Of a DNA stretch of 64,000 bases, positions 1-12,800 are shown in pieces. The notes below the pieces were generated by a model. That model was not told the origin of the DNA, did no database searches, and was given only the letters and a program-made list of their open reading frames with translations. The stretch lies in assembly GCF_000004195.4 (NCBI RefSeq), contig NC_030679.2:18054712-18118711 (forward strand), written 5' to 3'. The first letter of the stretch is position 1. Every line of letters begins with the position of its first letter. Made by a program: the position numbers and the translations under genes. Origin of the DNA: Xenopus tropicalis. Lineage: Eukaryota; Chordata; Amphibia; Anura; Pipidae.

Positions 1-1822
1 ATGCAGAAGGAAGGGCAGGCTGAGGTCCAGTGCCTAGGGGAGCCCCAGACCTAAATACATCCCTGCCTGTAGCTCTCTGATGAAGGTCCTGTTTCTTAGC
101 ATGACTGTTAGGCTCCACTTCAACAGAATCATTAAACTTTGCAGAAAGCCTTTACTTCCCCTTTAATTTTGTGCAATATACAACCGTATTCAGCACAAAA
201 CAATAGTAGATGGGATGAAGTGTGTAATGAAATAGTTCTGTAGTATATATATATATATATAATATGAAGAAATTAGACAGTAGGCAGAACACAAACCCTA
301 GTTATCTGGTAAAGGCTGAACACAGAAGTATGGCCCCAAGATGGAGAGGGCTAGCTTTGGAGCTCTTACAATGTCTGTAATGTAAGAGCCCTACCAACAG
401 ACAGGTAAAGAATAGACACAGTTAAGAGGAGCAGCCTCTGCTTAATGAATCAACTGGTGCTCGACTGGCTACTAAATTATTCACATCTCTAAGATGGAAA
501 AAAACTATCTTTGTGCAAGCGCCACTGGCTGTGAATTTTCTCGCTCATTTGGGCTAAATGAGCCACAAAGGGAAATGCATGGGTGAAATGGGGCCGAAAA
601 GGCACAAATTTAATGATGAGAGGATTGATAAAGCCTTATTTTTATAAGAGCCCATACTATGATACCACAGATAACAATTATATATTATCAGACTTTTTGC
701 CAAAGTCCCACAGTGCGAAGGCTGAAAAATAGGCCCATTAATAGATGAATCTGGCTCAGGCTCAGGTTTTTACACTTTTTTGTATTTGGAGTGGATTGTT
801 TTATACAGATTTGTAAGGTACTAATAACATTTAGCACTATCTACATATGTAGTTTTTATGAGAGTGGATCCTGGTTGTCAGGTTCTCTGATTGTCCCTGG
901 AGGCCTAGTCTGATACTGTATGCATTTTTATATACATATAGATACTATATACTGTAAGGTACTGTATTGCTCACACTCATGTACAAAGGGCCTGGGTGCT
1001 GCTGTATTTGTCCAGAGGATATAGAGTTCCTTTTTTATTGCAGAAATGCCAGAGCACTATGGGACGCAAGAACATACCTGGGGTCCCCGAGGATGCACAA
1101 TGCAGAATCAATGGTACAGGCCAGTTCTGTTCTTATAATTTTCCATAGGGCAGACATTAAGGACAAGGGTCGTTGCAGCCTGCATCTTCTGCCACTCGCT
1201 AACTTACATGTCTGAATGACACCCAAGTTAGGGTCATGGTGGGGGACATCTAAATGCCTCCCCCTGCCCACTTCTCTAGACACACACAGTGTTTTATTCA
1301 ATGGGGCAGGTTTCTGTGCTCCAAAACAGTGGCACGCTGCGATAACTATAGAGGAAGCAGACCCCACAGTCCGGAGACCCCATGTCCCCTCAGGTCCTGG
1401 AAAGTGGGTGAAGAAGGTGGGTGAGGGTCGTTGGCGGGAGTTGGTGATTGTAGAATTCTAGGTAGTAATCTGTGTGCTATAGGCCCCGGTGCCATCAAGT
1501 TATACCACTGCAGTGTTAATTCTTCAATAGCGGTGTGCAAATTGCAAAAACAAATGCATTGCTCCCATTTTGTGCACTTTTGCACACTGCCCAGTATGTT
1601 GTAAATAACCCCTGGTATCCATTTGAAAGACAGCCATTCAAAATGACTAGCAGGTAGCACTAGTGTTTCAAATTTGCTACATTAAATCTAAAACTGTTAA
1701 TATGTTAAAAACTAGAACATGACTTTTGATATTTTACATTTGTTTTAACAATACACATTCTGAATGAGGAATATTATTATGTATTAAGAATATCAGGAAA
1801 AGGTGCTGAGAGCTGTGCTGTG

Positions 1823-2328
1823 TTAAAGGAGAAGGAAAAGACTAGTAAAGAGTTTTAGACTAGACTAAAAGGAGAAGGAAAGACTAGTAAAGAGTTAATC
1901 TCAAGCTGCAGGCATACTTTCAGTTGTCTCAATAGTGCCCTTAAGTCTCCCCATATTTCACCTCTTCAGAAGATCAGAAGCCAAACAGGAAGAAAAAACG
2001 CTGAGCTGTGTAAAGAAAGTTCCCATAATGCCTCACTCCTGCACAGACACCCAGACCAAGTAAACATGCTCAGTTGTAAGACTATTAGTCAGTTTCCTGC
2101 TGATTGGCTCAGATCCACATTCCTAAAGGGGGGGGAGTGAGTTCTTAGCATTCTTGAGGGAGGGGGGGCAGGAGAGAGCAGAGAGCAGAAAGCTGCGTGT
2201 CTGTGGCACAGGAATGACAGACACAAGAAATCTTTTTTTCAGAGAAGTCTCTGTGAGTGTTTATGGCTGTATTTACATAGACCTTTCTGATGAAGCTTAC
2301 TTAGTTTTTACCTTTCTTTCTCCTTTAA
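1823..2328 (+). mobile_element. T2-type MITE, copy A
   Basis: The element is bounded by TTAA on both sides with termini TTAAAGGAGAAGGAAA and TTTCTTTCTCCTTTAA. This is the TTAAAGGRR terminus of the Xenopus T2 (Kolobok-type) MITEs. The interior is shared at high identity with 39121-39591 and 52263-53057. The left end is partly duplicated: AAGGAGAAGGAAAGACTAG recurs at about 1870. Confidence 0.8.
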
Positions 2329-2454
2329 GGTCCAACATAGGGTGGGAAGAAGAATTGTTCCCTAAACCTTCTGCACCTAAACACATTCCTTTCCATAAGT
2401 CTCAGCCCTGTATATTATATATATATATATATATATAATGCTATGCAGCAGAGG

Positions 2455-3300
2455 CCAGCACTCTCGTATAGAACGAATACAGATGCCTGGGTGCAGTTCC
2501 ACAATTTTGTTCATACGTACTCGAAGGAAGGTACCGCTCACTCAGGTCTTAGGTTCAATTTTGTAGTTTTATTGAAGAGGCAAGGGAACTGACGTTTCGG
2601 CTGCAACACCAGCCTTTGTCAAAGTTACAAATACAAGTGAAAAAAAACCTTATAAACAGTGTTTGGCGGGAACACCAACAGACAATAACGTGAGCGTGAG
2701 AAAACACCCCCCAAAAAATGCAAATGTGATGACATCAAACAGTATATATACACAATCCACACCGAGGTTACGAAATATAACAAATAATTATGCTAGACGA
2801 TCCGAATAAATAAAAGAGAATGTGTTAATGTGAATTTACCCAAAAGAAAAATAAAATAAGTAAAGGAAAAATAAATAAATAAAGAAAACGGGACACAGAT
2901 AATATACAAAGCGTGACACTTATTCAAAACAGGGTAACATTATTCAGAACCGGGTCACGGTCTCGTGTTAAACATTATTGTACAAATAAAATCCAATAAC
3001 TCTCCCGAACTTTAGGGCTTGCTATGCCAAAGCAGCAAGCAGTCGGAAGTCAAAGCCAAGATTGACACGTATAACTGATGTATATAATGTATACAACACA
3101 AACATTCCTATCTAAATTGTGTCTGTCCGCATACTCATACATAAACATTATTGTACAAATAAAATCCAATAATTCTCCCGAACTTTAGGGCTTGCTATGC
3201 CAAAGCAGCAAGCAGTCGGAAGTCAAAGCCAAGATTGACACGTATAACTGATGTATATAATGTATACAACCCAAACATTCCTATCTAAATTGTGTCTGTA
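2455..3300. repeat. dispersed repeat with hammerhead-like motif and 173-bp duplication
   Basis: Contains CCAGCACTCTCGTATAGAAC at the left and, on the minus strand at 2591-2623, a GGCTG-loop-CAGCC stem followed by GAAACGTC. From 2970 a segment of about 157 bp (AAACATTATTGTACAAATAA onward) is repeated once at 3143-3299 with over 95% identity, offset 173. Penelope-like or retrozyme-like origin is suspected. Confidence 0.45.
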
Positions 3301-5499
3301 TATATTGTATATATTGTATATATATATATATCTAAACATCCTCTTTATGTGACTCAAATGTAACTGTAATTTTAAGACTTGACATAAAATTCCTTGGCAT
3401 TACATCATCAGAAATGCTGAGAGGAGAAGGAGGAACAAGTCCTCATTAAAAGACTGACACAAATTTACATCTTCAATTTTAGGTGCTGAGGGTGCTGTAT
3501 TCCCTAAATCTATTGAAACGCCATATGTCAAGGCTGAACCCTTCCATCCTTTGAGGTAAGTACCAGAAGCAAGGTGCTATCATAAAAGTAAATGTACTAG
3601 AGCCTTCTGCGCATACAGTTGAAAAGCCACTATTACATTTGTTCTGTATCCTCACTTTTGGGAATACCATTTCTTCTAGAGGGCTGAACAAGCCTGAAAC
3701 GTCTCTTGCTATATAGTGGGAATTCACTTTAATGGCAGATGTGGTAACACCTTTTCCAAAGTAAAAGGCAGTGTATGCGTTTTATTCATAGCAGGGTTTT
3801 GCCTCCACACATACTTTTTCTCCTCAACTTTTTCAAATGGAATGAGCCAATCGTACAATTTCTGGTTCCTACTTTGTCAATGAAGATCTCACTTGGAGTC
3901 CCTCCCTTTTCCCAGGTAATGACTCTTTCATTCTGGCACCTGCATTGGCTTCTTCACCCTGAGTCAACACAGCTTCTTCATTATTCTTCACATCTGCTGT
4001 GCCTCATAGAGCATTCTGGGAGAGACATACCAACTTTCTAAGGTTTTTCTCCCACCCTTGGTTGCAGCCATTGTTTGCACTTTGCACCTCTAAGTAAATG
4101 ACGCCTTATATCTCTGTAATGGAAACATTTGCGCACATTCCCTATATCTGATGACTGCAGTAAAAAGCCTAGGTTCAGGTCCTGGATTCTATGTTGATGA
4201 TATAAACTCTTCTCTCTCAAATATAGGTCATATTTTATTATCTTGTGCTGTTTGCCAAACAAATCACATTTCTTGAATGTTTCCTCTACCTGTAAGTCCA
4301 TTAATTTTTGCATCTTTACAGCTTTTTTGGTTTGGTACCTTAAATTTCAGAGATGCCCCCTTCCCCATCTCGATTAGCCTATGATGTTTTTTATTTGCTT
4401 TGGCTCCTGTCCTTTCTTGTATCGATTTAACTCCTTTTTTTAAGCAGAAAGCATAATCATTGGTGAAATTTAATATAATTTTTTTTTTTAATCAATACTT
4501 CAAGGGGAAGTTTTGAAACATCCCACAGTGAAATATGTGATCAGGGTAAGAAATGTGAATATGATGACCAAAATATCCAAAGTAACTTGATTTCTGAACA
4601 CTCAAACCATTTTGCTGTAATGCCGTAGCGCCACCTAGTGAGTCCTTTATCAAAGTGCAGTTCTTCTCTGGTGGGCATTATACCATAATGTGTTGATCAA
4701 ATTGGAAAATTTGAAAATACAGGGAGGAGTTAAAGAATAACTGCAATCACATGCACACACTATTAAAGTGTATTATAAAACATATTATAACATTACCCAA
4801 TGAAGTGTCTTTTGTAGCCCTTGCACGGGAAAAAAAAAATATTATATATATATATATATATATATCCTAATGAACCAATCCCATGAGTCAATAATTTTAT
4901 AATTTGGAACACCCACCTAGAGAAAGAATTCTACTTAACCATGCACCTGGGACCAAGAAGCTAAGGGACACACACATACAAATTATTTGAGCTTTCTCCA
5001 TGGCAAGGATAGAATTTGGAAAGGGGATAGCCCAGGGCATTAAATTGCACTTCTGTTTGAATGCCTTGATTACAACCTTTCTGGGGGGTACCCCTGTCAG
5101 GGGCCTGTGGTGGAGGGGGCCCCAAGAGATGTTATAGTGTGATTTGCAGGTTTTGAATGGGGCAGTGATTTTAGGGGGAAGGGGGGGTTGGGGGGGATTG
5201 TGAGTGGATAATTGGACATGCCTAGGGTGGATCAGGGGCATGGCCATGACATGATAATGGTTTTTTTTCACTGTGGCCCCATTCTACCTATTGGCAGGGC
5301 CCTCTGCCCAGTGGTTTGGGTGACCAATGGGTTAATAATTTGAGCCCCCTGGGGAATGGTCCTGCCAGCTTCTTGCTAACTTTCATTATTGGTAATATTT
5401 TGAAAATATACAGGCAAACCCTACCCACTGAGCAAAAACCAAGCAATACAAACCTCTAATAATATTTAAATATAAACTGCAATTATTCTGTGAATCGGT

Positions 5500-5965
5500 T
5501 GGTTTAACCTGAGCTGCCATGACCTGGCAGAAATGAATGTGCTCAATGGAGAGTGATAAATTGGCTCATCTTGATGCCAGCTTACGGAATATAGACCTGC
5601 ATTTTGCATACTGTATTTGGTAAGAGCCAGAAGGTGCTCGTTCATACTCCAAATCTTCCAGGTTATTATTTCTCCTCTGGCTTTGCATCTTCTCCTCGGA
5701 TTGAAATGTTTGCCTGTGATTTATGCTTTTAATTAAGAACTTTCACCGTTTAATTAGACTTCCTACACAAGTAGCCTCAGTTTCCAAAAGCAGGCTGCAG
5801 GCTCCATAATTAAGTATTGTAAAGCAGCAGAAGATTCATTGCACTTGACTTAGCAGCCTAAAAGCTGGGAGAAACAAGCTGCCCTCTTGTTATGCTCAAT
5901 GCTGACTGCTTTGCTCCCCTTTACCATTTAAATATGCAATTTTCTTTTTTTCCCCACCCCAGAGG
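5500..5965. promoter_or_regulatory. candidate conserved non-coding element in sgcd intron
   Basis: Unlike its surroundings this block has no transposon signature and is mixed in composition with homeodomain-type TTAATTA motifs (CTTTTAATTAAGAAC, GTTTAATTAGACTTC, CATAATTAAGTATTG). Conservation cannot be tested here. Confidence 0.2.
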
Positions 5966-6284
5966 CACATTTTCTGGCATGCAATTAATTATTTAATTTT
6001 TTTAAATATATTTTTGTATTTGTATTTTTACAATACAAAAATATAATATATATATAATACCATATTTTTACTTTTTTAAATTATTCTGTTGCGAGCAGTT
6101 GATAATTATTTATTTGACAAGGCAAGTCTAGTAAAGAGTTAACCTCCTTTCACAGGTAGACCTTCAGTGGTGCCATCCATGCCTTTAAATCCCCTCTATT
6201 TGAAGCCCTTTTCTGGATCATAAGATTTTATAGTATTTTTTTTTTAATTTTGAAGAGATTAGCACTTTTTACGCTGCTAATATA

Positions 6285-7020
6285 ATGTAATTGAAACAAC
6301 AGTGCCACCTGCTGTTCATTTTGACTCACTGGTTAGTCAGCAGAAATGTAAGTTAGGAAAGCCTCTTCTCCACCACCAATGGGCATTTTCTAAACAAAGC
6401 AACATCACAAGATTTTCATTATTCAGATGACTTTAGCTTTTTGCACCAAAATGACCAGCTGGTAATGCTGTTGTTTCAAAGGTTTTATATTTGTTTTAAA
6501 ACTGCTAATATCTTGAAAACTAAGAAAATGCCAAATTAATGCAGACTGCAAAAGTGCTTAGAAGTGCTCTCTGAGAAATTTTGAATTCATGTTTTTTATA
6601 TATTTCCTTCAACAATACAAAAGGCAGATGACTCTTCTCTGCTTACTAAGTGGATTTTTTTAAGCAGAGCAACATCGTGAGACATTCATGTTTTTAGCCG
6701 ACTGGTTACAACCAGCTGAAAATATATTTCCTGAGAAAAGGAACATCTTTTGATGTTGCTGACCAGAAGTTGATGCTTCTGTTTCAGTTTCATTGTATAA
6801 GCAGTTTTAAAGCTGCTAATATCTTGAAAACGTCACAAGACATATTTTTAGAAAAATAATTTTCAGCAGACTGCTGAAAACAGCCAGCTAGAAATCAATT
6901 TCCTAAGAAAAGGAATGTGTTTTGATGTTGCTCTTCAAATTCATTATATACTGTATGCAGTATAAAAACTGTTAATATCTTGAAAAATAGATATTTTTGT
7001 GCATATGCTGCCTTATTAAG
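6285..7020. repeat. AT-rich dispersed repeat with three partial internal copies
   Basis: CTGCTAATATCTTGAAAAC recurs at about 6505 and 6815 and, diverged, at 6967, each followed by similar sequence. Related single copies occur at about 1680, 25490 and 43600. In the sgcd intron. Confidence 0.5.
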
Positions 7021-8330
7021 TATTAATTAAAATCTTATCTGAATTAGTTCTTTTGTTCTTCATAGATGAACTGATCAGTTCATCTATGTCCTTTATCTCA
7101 AGAACATAAAGAAGGGGCCATGTGTTCACATTTCCTGAACATTATATATATTATATGTTTTTATTTGGTGAATTGCAATTTATGTCTCTGTTTGGAAAGT
7201 TGTGTTCTTTCAGAGTCCATTTGTACAGGTCGTGTTCGAGTAACACGTTCAAATAACAGAAAACCTTGATAGGGAAATGAAAAAGTGGGCTGGTGTGAGG
7301 AGAAGGGTTCATTAAGCCGACTTGATGAAGACTCATTGGAAAGTTGTGTTTCCTAATAGAAGCCAATGATACCTTGGACCTCATAAATAACTCTAATGAT
7401 TATAGTGCCACTGTTTGGCCTCATCCTAGGGAAATTGACTGAGATGCAAATGCAGTTGTTGCTTGTACAACCGAGCAGCAGAGTGGAACAAGCTACTGAA
7501 CTCATGGGCTAGGACACATTATCAAACACATTATTTGCCCATCACTCATGCTCAGGTCATTACTCCTTCTATATAGCAGTTCTATAGCTCTTCTGTTTAA
7601 TAAAATAGTGTGCAGTATGAAGTATCCAGCCTTTAAGATCTTGTTTTCTACACATTTTACAGTCAATATTTGATTAGTTGCTCACTCCCAGCTGCACATT
7701 CTCGGTACTTACTGCAATACTGTGCAGAAATGGCTTTATACAAAACATGCTTTACTGAATCAACCAATCAGTCAGGATTGCCTTTTGCAGTTAGAATAAC
7801 AAAAGCAAACTTGTTATTGGTTACTTCTCAGTTATTACACTGGGAGGCAATTGCAGCATGTTACTGTACAACCATGTCATTTTCCACTTGTAAACTTTAC
7901 ACTGAATTACATTAATTGTGACCCTGGACATACTGTAAATTATAGAGCACTGATACACAAAATGGATAAATTTACAAAGAATAATTTACAAAAAACTTCC
8001 AAATTGGTGCAGATATCCTTAGACCTTAGGCCCTATCTCCAAACTGTTTACTTTTTGACACACTTAATTTTTCTTCCTGTTCACCCAGCCTTTTTTCTTT
8101 ACATGCTATAATCTTTTCTTCCATCTGTTCTCCCCATTTTGTTTCCATACAGAAATAGGTAATGACCACAAAATAAGCCAAATGCTTAGGAGCAGAAGGT
8201 CCCCTGACACCAGGGCCCACCATGGTATCCCAATCAGCACCGTATTTCACTATAGGGTGCCCATAGGCTGGCCCCCTTCTCTCTTTTAAAATCACGAACA
8301 GGAGCATGACGGAGTGGGCCTAGAAACCGG

Positions 8331-8735
8331 GTCTAGAGACAGGACAGGAAGTAGAATGGAGCAGGCATAGAGACAAGACAGACAGGAGTATAATAGAGCA
8401 GGCATAGAGACAGGACAGGCAGGAGTAGAACAGAGCAGGAATAGAGACAGGACAGGACAGGCAGGAGTAGAACAGAGCAGGCATAGAGACGAGACAGGCA
8501 GGAGTAGAACAGAGCAGGCATAGAGACAGGACAGGCAGGAGTAGAACAGAGCAGGAATAGAGACAGGACAGGCAGGAGTAGAATGGAGCAGGCATAGAGA
8601 CAGGACAGGCAGGAGTAGAATGGAGCAGGTATAGAGACAGGACAGGCAAGAGTAGAACGGAGTAGGCATAGAGACAGGATAGGCAGGAGTAGAACAGAGT
8701 AGGCATAGAGACAGGACAGGCAGGAGAGGAAAGGT
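8331..8735 (+). repeat. 37-bp minisatellite
   Basis: About 11 units of TAGAACAGAGCAGGCATAGA + GACAGGACAGGCAGGAG, with some internal GACAG duplications. The period of 37 keeps all three reverse frames open (up to 128 codons of Leu/Ser/Cys repeats); these are artefacts. In the sgcd intron. Confidence 0.9.
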
Positions 8736-8912
8736 CAGAAGGTAAGGATAAAGGTAAGAGCAGAAGGCTGTAGAATGCTAGCCCGCAGGTTCAGAACGGC
8801 AGAAAACAAAACAGGCAATAATTTGTTGTTACCAGCACTAGCAGATGCAACTCTGTGCTTGCTTTAATTGTAGGGAAAAAAATGCTGCATTGTGGGTAAA
8901 AAGTATTACAAA

Positions 8913-9021
8913 TAGTGATGAGAAGATTTTTTTTGCTTTGGTGTGGAAAAAATCGCTGCCATGTCAAAAAAGTTGCACAATAGCCGCATTTCGTGAATCA
9001 GGACAGATTTGCACATCACTA
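8913..9021. mobile_element. TAGTGATG-family MITE (hAT-type), copy 1
   Basis: TAGTGATG at the left, CATCACTA at the right. Flanking 8-mers ATTACAAA and ATCACAAA match at 7 of 8. In the sgcd intron. Confidence 0.65.
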
Positions 9022-10670
9022 ATCACAAATTGTGTCCAAAATTGCACTTGTGGTCATAAATGACACCCAAAATGCTTTTGTGTATCTTTAACCAACTAAC
9101 AAGCTAAAGCAGTCTAGGCTCCCATTTTAAGTCAGACATTTGGTCAGGCCCTCCCTTAGCTCATAGCAAGGTTACAGCTATTGGTAAACATTGTCAGACG
9201 TTCATTATAGTTCCAGCAATATCTTGGACAGCAAATAAGGATCAAAATGGACTAACAGGATTATCTGGAAAAGCAAATACACATTTCCCCCAAACCCCAA
9301 AGATAAGCTAACCTATTCCTTCACAGATCTGGGCCTCCCTAGAGTGGCATTTCCATTATTTAAGAGCCAATAAACTAAGTGGGGACCCTGATCAAAACCT
9401 TGATCCCAAAAAAGTTTAAAAACCACTGACCCTGAGGCAACACTAGAACCAGTACTGGATGGAACAGTGTCAAGGTAGCTGTTGGTGAAGATGATCTATT
9501 TTCAACACTTATTTTCAGCCTACAGTACATGTCTGCCTGGAACCCCACAGGGCCCTCTACATTCCAGGGATTCATGCACTGCTGGTAGTGATATCTCAAT
9601 TGCTATGCCCCTGTAAGAATGACAAAGAGAGAGAGAGATGTAGGAATAATTTTAGTCTCTGTATTGTCTGCATTTGAAACCATAGCAAGATACCCCACCC
9701 TTTTTGTGCTACTCTCTAATTCCCTAATTGTAATGTATAAGTAGTGTAAATTATCATACAAGAGCTATGAATACTTTGTAAAATATATCCTTATAAACAC
9801 TGCTTAGTAAAACCATCTATTACAATTATTGCTTAGTGGTATAATATGTGCCTCATGACTCACTAACACTTTATTTTTGTATGTTAACATATAATGCATC
9901 CCCTGTTCTAATGGATATTAGAAGCTGCCTTGGATTTCCATGACTTGTATAAAAGCATATGGTCATGGAACTCCTCAGTGACTTCTAATATCTTTATATA
10001 TATTGCAATAGGGGGTACAATATTTCCTATAAGTAAGTAAGCTTTTTTTCTGTTTCCAAAAAATTGTTTCTCTACATATTTGCATTATGAAATATGTGTA
10101 TTATTTTGCTTGCCTTAGCTGAGAAACACGTGACAACATAACCCCCACAATCTAGTTATTTTAGCCTGGTTCAGTGTGGTTATAACTTGACTATGGAATG
10201 GCTTAGTTAGTAATATTTCCATTACCTACTGTATATGGTCCTTTTTTGAGCTCCCCCCTGGGAACTCTGTGACTCTGGACATTGGGCTATTTCTGTTCTG
10301 CAGGGTTGGGTTTGATATCTATGATATAGGAAATTGTTCCCAAATGGTGGGGCTGTGGTAGAGGTACCCAAAGCATGGACTGTGTGTAGCTTGGCAAAAG
10401 GCCTGTTAGGGTAATGTTTGTTCTTCTCAATACTCCAGGAAACCCAAGCTTTAAGGGCCATTAGTATTAGGTTTGGGGTGAAAACATATTTGTTACCCTA
10501 GATATTGTTAGAACTATGTCTTAATGGCTGATAGAAATATATTTTCCTATATCAGTAACCTTGTATGATGTTAATAGCAGGTTGATACTGAATATTGAAT
10601 CTGGATCTGCAGAAAAGAAAATTAACACTATTAACATCCGTGCATGTACTATGCCTCTTAATTTTTATAG

Positions 10671-10794
10671 ATTGGAATCTCCAACAAGGACCTTGATAAT
10701 GGAGGCACCCAAAGGCGTTGAGATCAATGCTGAGGCTGGAAGTTTGGAAGCTTCATGTAGAACAGATTTACGTCTCGAGTCAAAAGATGGAGAG
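10671..10794 (+). CDS. sgcd: delta-sarcoglycan, penultimate coding exon
   Basis: The exon encodes 41 full codons plus the last base of a split Arg codon. It lies in the extracellular part of a type II membrane glycoprotein that belongs to the sarcoglycan subcomplex of the dystrophin-glycoprotein complex of striated and smooth muscle. It starts after the acceptor ATTTTTATAG and ends GGA GAG at a GTAGGA donor. The reading begins [20 protein letters not shown] and ends [19 protein letters not shown] is shared by the gamma, delta and zeta paralogues, but the EINAEAG and [12 protein letters not shown] stretches fit delta best. The intron ends in phase 0, matching the next exon. Earlier exons lie outside the window to the left. 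Confidence 0.93.
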
Positions 10795-10915
10795 GTAGGA
10801 ATGTGACTTCCTTTTCTTGTCCAATATAGATCATTATCAACAGTCAAAAGAATGCATGCATTATATATATATATATATATATATTTATGTATTGGTCATA
10901 TATAAATTAGGCTGT

Positions 10916-11338
10916 TTAAAGGAGAAGGAAAGTGATTTTGGCAATAGATTTGCCACATTAATGCCACCTAGAACAATATATTTATTCTGCAGAAACCATT
11001 AACATACCTGAGTAAACAGCTTTAGAAGCTTTCTCCTATTACTTAAGATACCAGCTGCCATTTTAGGTAGCTTCCTTCCTGCAGTCTCTAGCCCTTATAG
11101 CTGAGATCACACATTCCTAAGGGAGGGATAGAACTGCGCAGACTCTGGCTCCTGGAATAAATGATGTTTCTGAGAGAGAAAGTCTCTGGAACATCATGTT
11201 TACAAAAAAAGAGACAAGAAATCCTGTGTTTCTTTTGATAGAGGACTCAGTGCAGCATTACTGTAAGTGCTTATGGCTGTATTTACATAGACCTTTCTGA
11301 TAAAGATTACTTACTTTTTAACTTTCCTTCTCCTTTAA
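10916..11338 (+). mobile_element. T2-type MITE, diverged copy B
   Basis: TTTAAAGGAGAAGGAAAGTG at the left and CTTTCCTTCTCCTTTAA at the right, with a TTAA flank on each side. The right third (ATGGCTGTATTTACATAGAC) matches copies A, C and D; the left interior is different. It is located in the last sgcd intron. Confidence 0.75.
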
Positions 11339-11399
11339 ATGGTTTTCTATGGAAGGTGCCTATCTCCATGCAAGTAATATGTTCACATCCATATTTAAT

Positions 11400-11900
11400 A
11401 ATGCAGATATGCAATAAAGGAATGTTCTGTGTACAATAAAATTCAATCCTCAGCGCTCCTAATTAAAAGCAGTGTTTATCTTTATTTTCCCTTAATGGAC
11501 ATTAAATTTCACAAATTAAACAAAAAAGAAAGCGTCGATTATCACTTTTTATAATTAGGGTATACTATACCTTTAAGTTATTCAGCCCCATAATAATTTA
11601 AGTCTTAATTTGCAGTCTTTTTTAATTGAAGCATTTTATGGCTGTAACATAATTATTAATACAGCTATAAAATCCCATATAAAAATAAATTACCCTCATT
11701 TCAATATCATTCGTGCCATGTTAGGGTGCCGTTACGCGATTAGCAAATCATTTCGCTCTATCAGGAGCTAATTAAGCAAAACCATCAAAACCGGGAAACT
11801 TTTTGCTGAATGGCAGAATTGTTATTATTGATGCTAAATTCTTTAATGTTTTGGTCATAATGCTTCACAGATAACTAGCAAATTAACATGTGAAGACAAG
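11400..11900. promoter_or_regulatory. candidate conserved non-coding element in last sgcd intron
   Basis: A non-repetitive block with GTTACGCGATTAGCAAATCA and CAGGAGCTAATTAAGCAAAA, motif-rich and free of repeat signatures. Inference from appearance only. Confidence 0.2.
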
Positions 11901-12403
11901 ATTTCACAAGGATATTGATTACTGACCTCTGGGTTTGTAACTATTTTAGGCAGGAATGGGAATGTGGAGCAGTGATGTGCAGCTCAGCCTAAACCAATTT
12001 GTGGGTTTGTGCTGAATAAACACCCCTGCAGCTGGAGGCAGTCGGTGGCGGGTTTGACCCTCCACCAATCCATTCAGTCTGCTGCTGCCAAGTTTCATCA
12101 ACTTTTAATTATAAATGAATACACACTCCACCCCCTCCAGTAATGTCAAAGATGGGAGAGTTGACATTGTATGAACAATCATGGTGATCCGGGTTGGGTC
12201 ACTTACTTTAGGTAATGGCACACTGGACAGTTGAGAAAATGTTTGTCTCCACTGGGGAACAACACACTAGAAATTCACAGTGAATAGGAATGGAGGCTGT
12301 GCGCTGGGTCCTACCTGGTGACTAGGGCCACATGTAAGCTGTTCCCATTCACCTCAATTGGGGGAGCATATCTAGCAGTTTATACCCTACCCACAGTGTA
12401 AGG

Positions 12404-12579
12404 CAGCGATCCCCAAGCAGAGGTTTGTGGCAACATTTTGCTCCCAGTCCACATAGGGGCTACCAAATAGCCAATTATAGCTCTTATTTGCACCCCTAGG
12501 ATCTTTTTCCATGCTTGTGTTGCTCCCCAACACTTTTTCCATTTGAATGTTGCTCACCAATATTGGTTGGGGATCCCTG
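12404..12579. mobile_element. small hAT-type MITE in last sgcd intron
   Basis: Termini CAGCGATCCCCAA and TTGGGGATCCCTG. Flanking 8-mers GTGTAAGG and GTATAAGG match at 7 of 8. Same family as 60334-60624 and 42650-42862 (shared GCTTGTGTTGCTC core). Confidence 0.75.
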
Positions 12580-12800
12580 GTATAAGGAGACAATGGGGCA
12601 ACAAAATTGCCCAGTAATGCTGGAACTTTTTCATTCATCAATATCTGGGCAGCCTCCACATGTTCACGCCTGAAATACTGACCCTGTAAACTGCAGCTAG
12701 GTTTGCTTTCATAAATGGTAATAACAGAAATCCATATCTTGAGCTCTTTATTCAGAAAAGAAGCACAGTGTAATCAGGGCCGTCTCTTTTATTTTTCTAG

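Larger units (their letters stand above)
1..10670 (+). other. sgcd: sgcd intron upstream of the penultimate coding exon
   Basis: The window opens inside an intron of the delta-sarcoglycan gene. I searched for the preceding exon, which in the family ends just before an Arg codon split 2+1, and found no open segment with matching residues and splice sites. The interval holds TA microsatellites, a T2-type element (1823-2328), a repeat with a 173-bp duplication (2970-3299), a locally repeated AT-rich family (6285-7020), a 37-bp minisatellite (8331-8735) and a small hAT-type element (8913-9021). Open frames here are short and have no recognisable domains. Confidence 0.75.
10795..12800 (+). other. 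sgcd: last sgcd intron
   Basis: A 2.0-kb phase-0 intron with donor GTAGGA and acceptor ATTTTTCTAG. It contains a TA array (10859-10885), a diverged T2-type element (10916-11338), an AT-rich block with TAATTA-like motifs that may be conserved non-coding DNA (11400-11900), and a small hAT-type element with an almost exact 8-bp target duplication (12404-12579). No additional exon was seen. Confidence 0.8.

Noticed and set aside
75..84. CTGATGAAGG, a hammerhead first box
   Set aside because: No pairable stem II and no GAAAC follow within a reasonable distance.
8292..8706. Reverse-strand frames of 125 and 128 codons
   Set aside because: Artefacts of the 37-bp minisatellite, open in three frames.
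1..10670. An upstream sgcd exon in the first 10 kb
   Set aside because: No segment with the expected residues and phase could be found by eye; the preceding exon is taken to lie outside the window.
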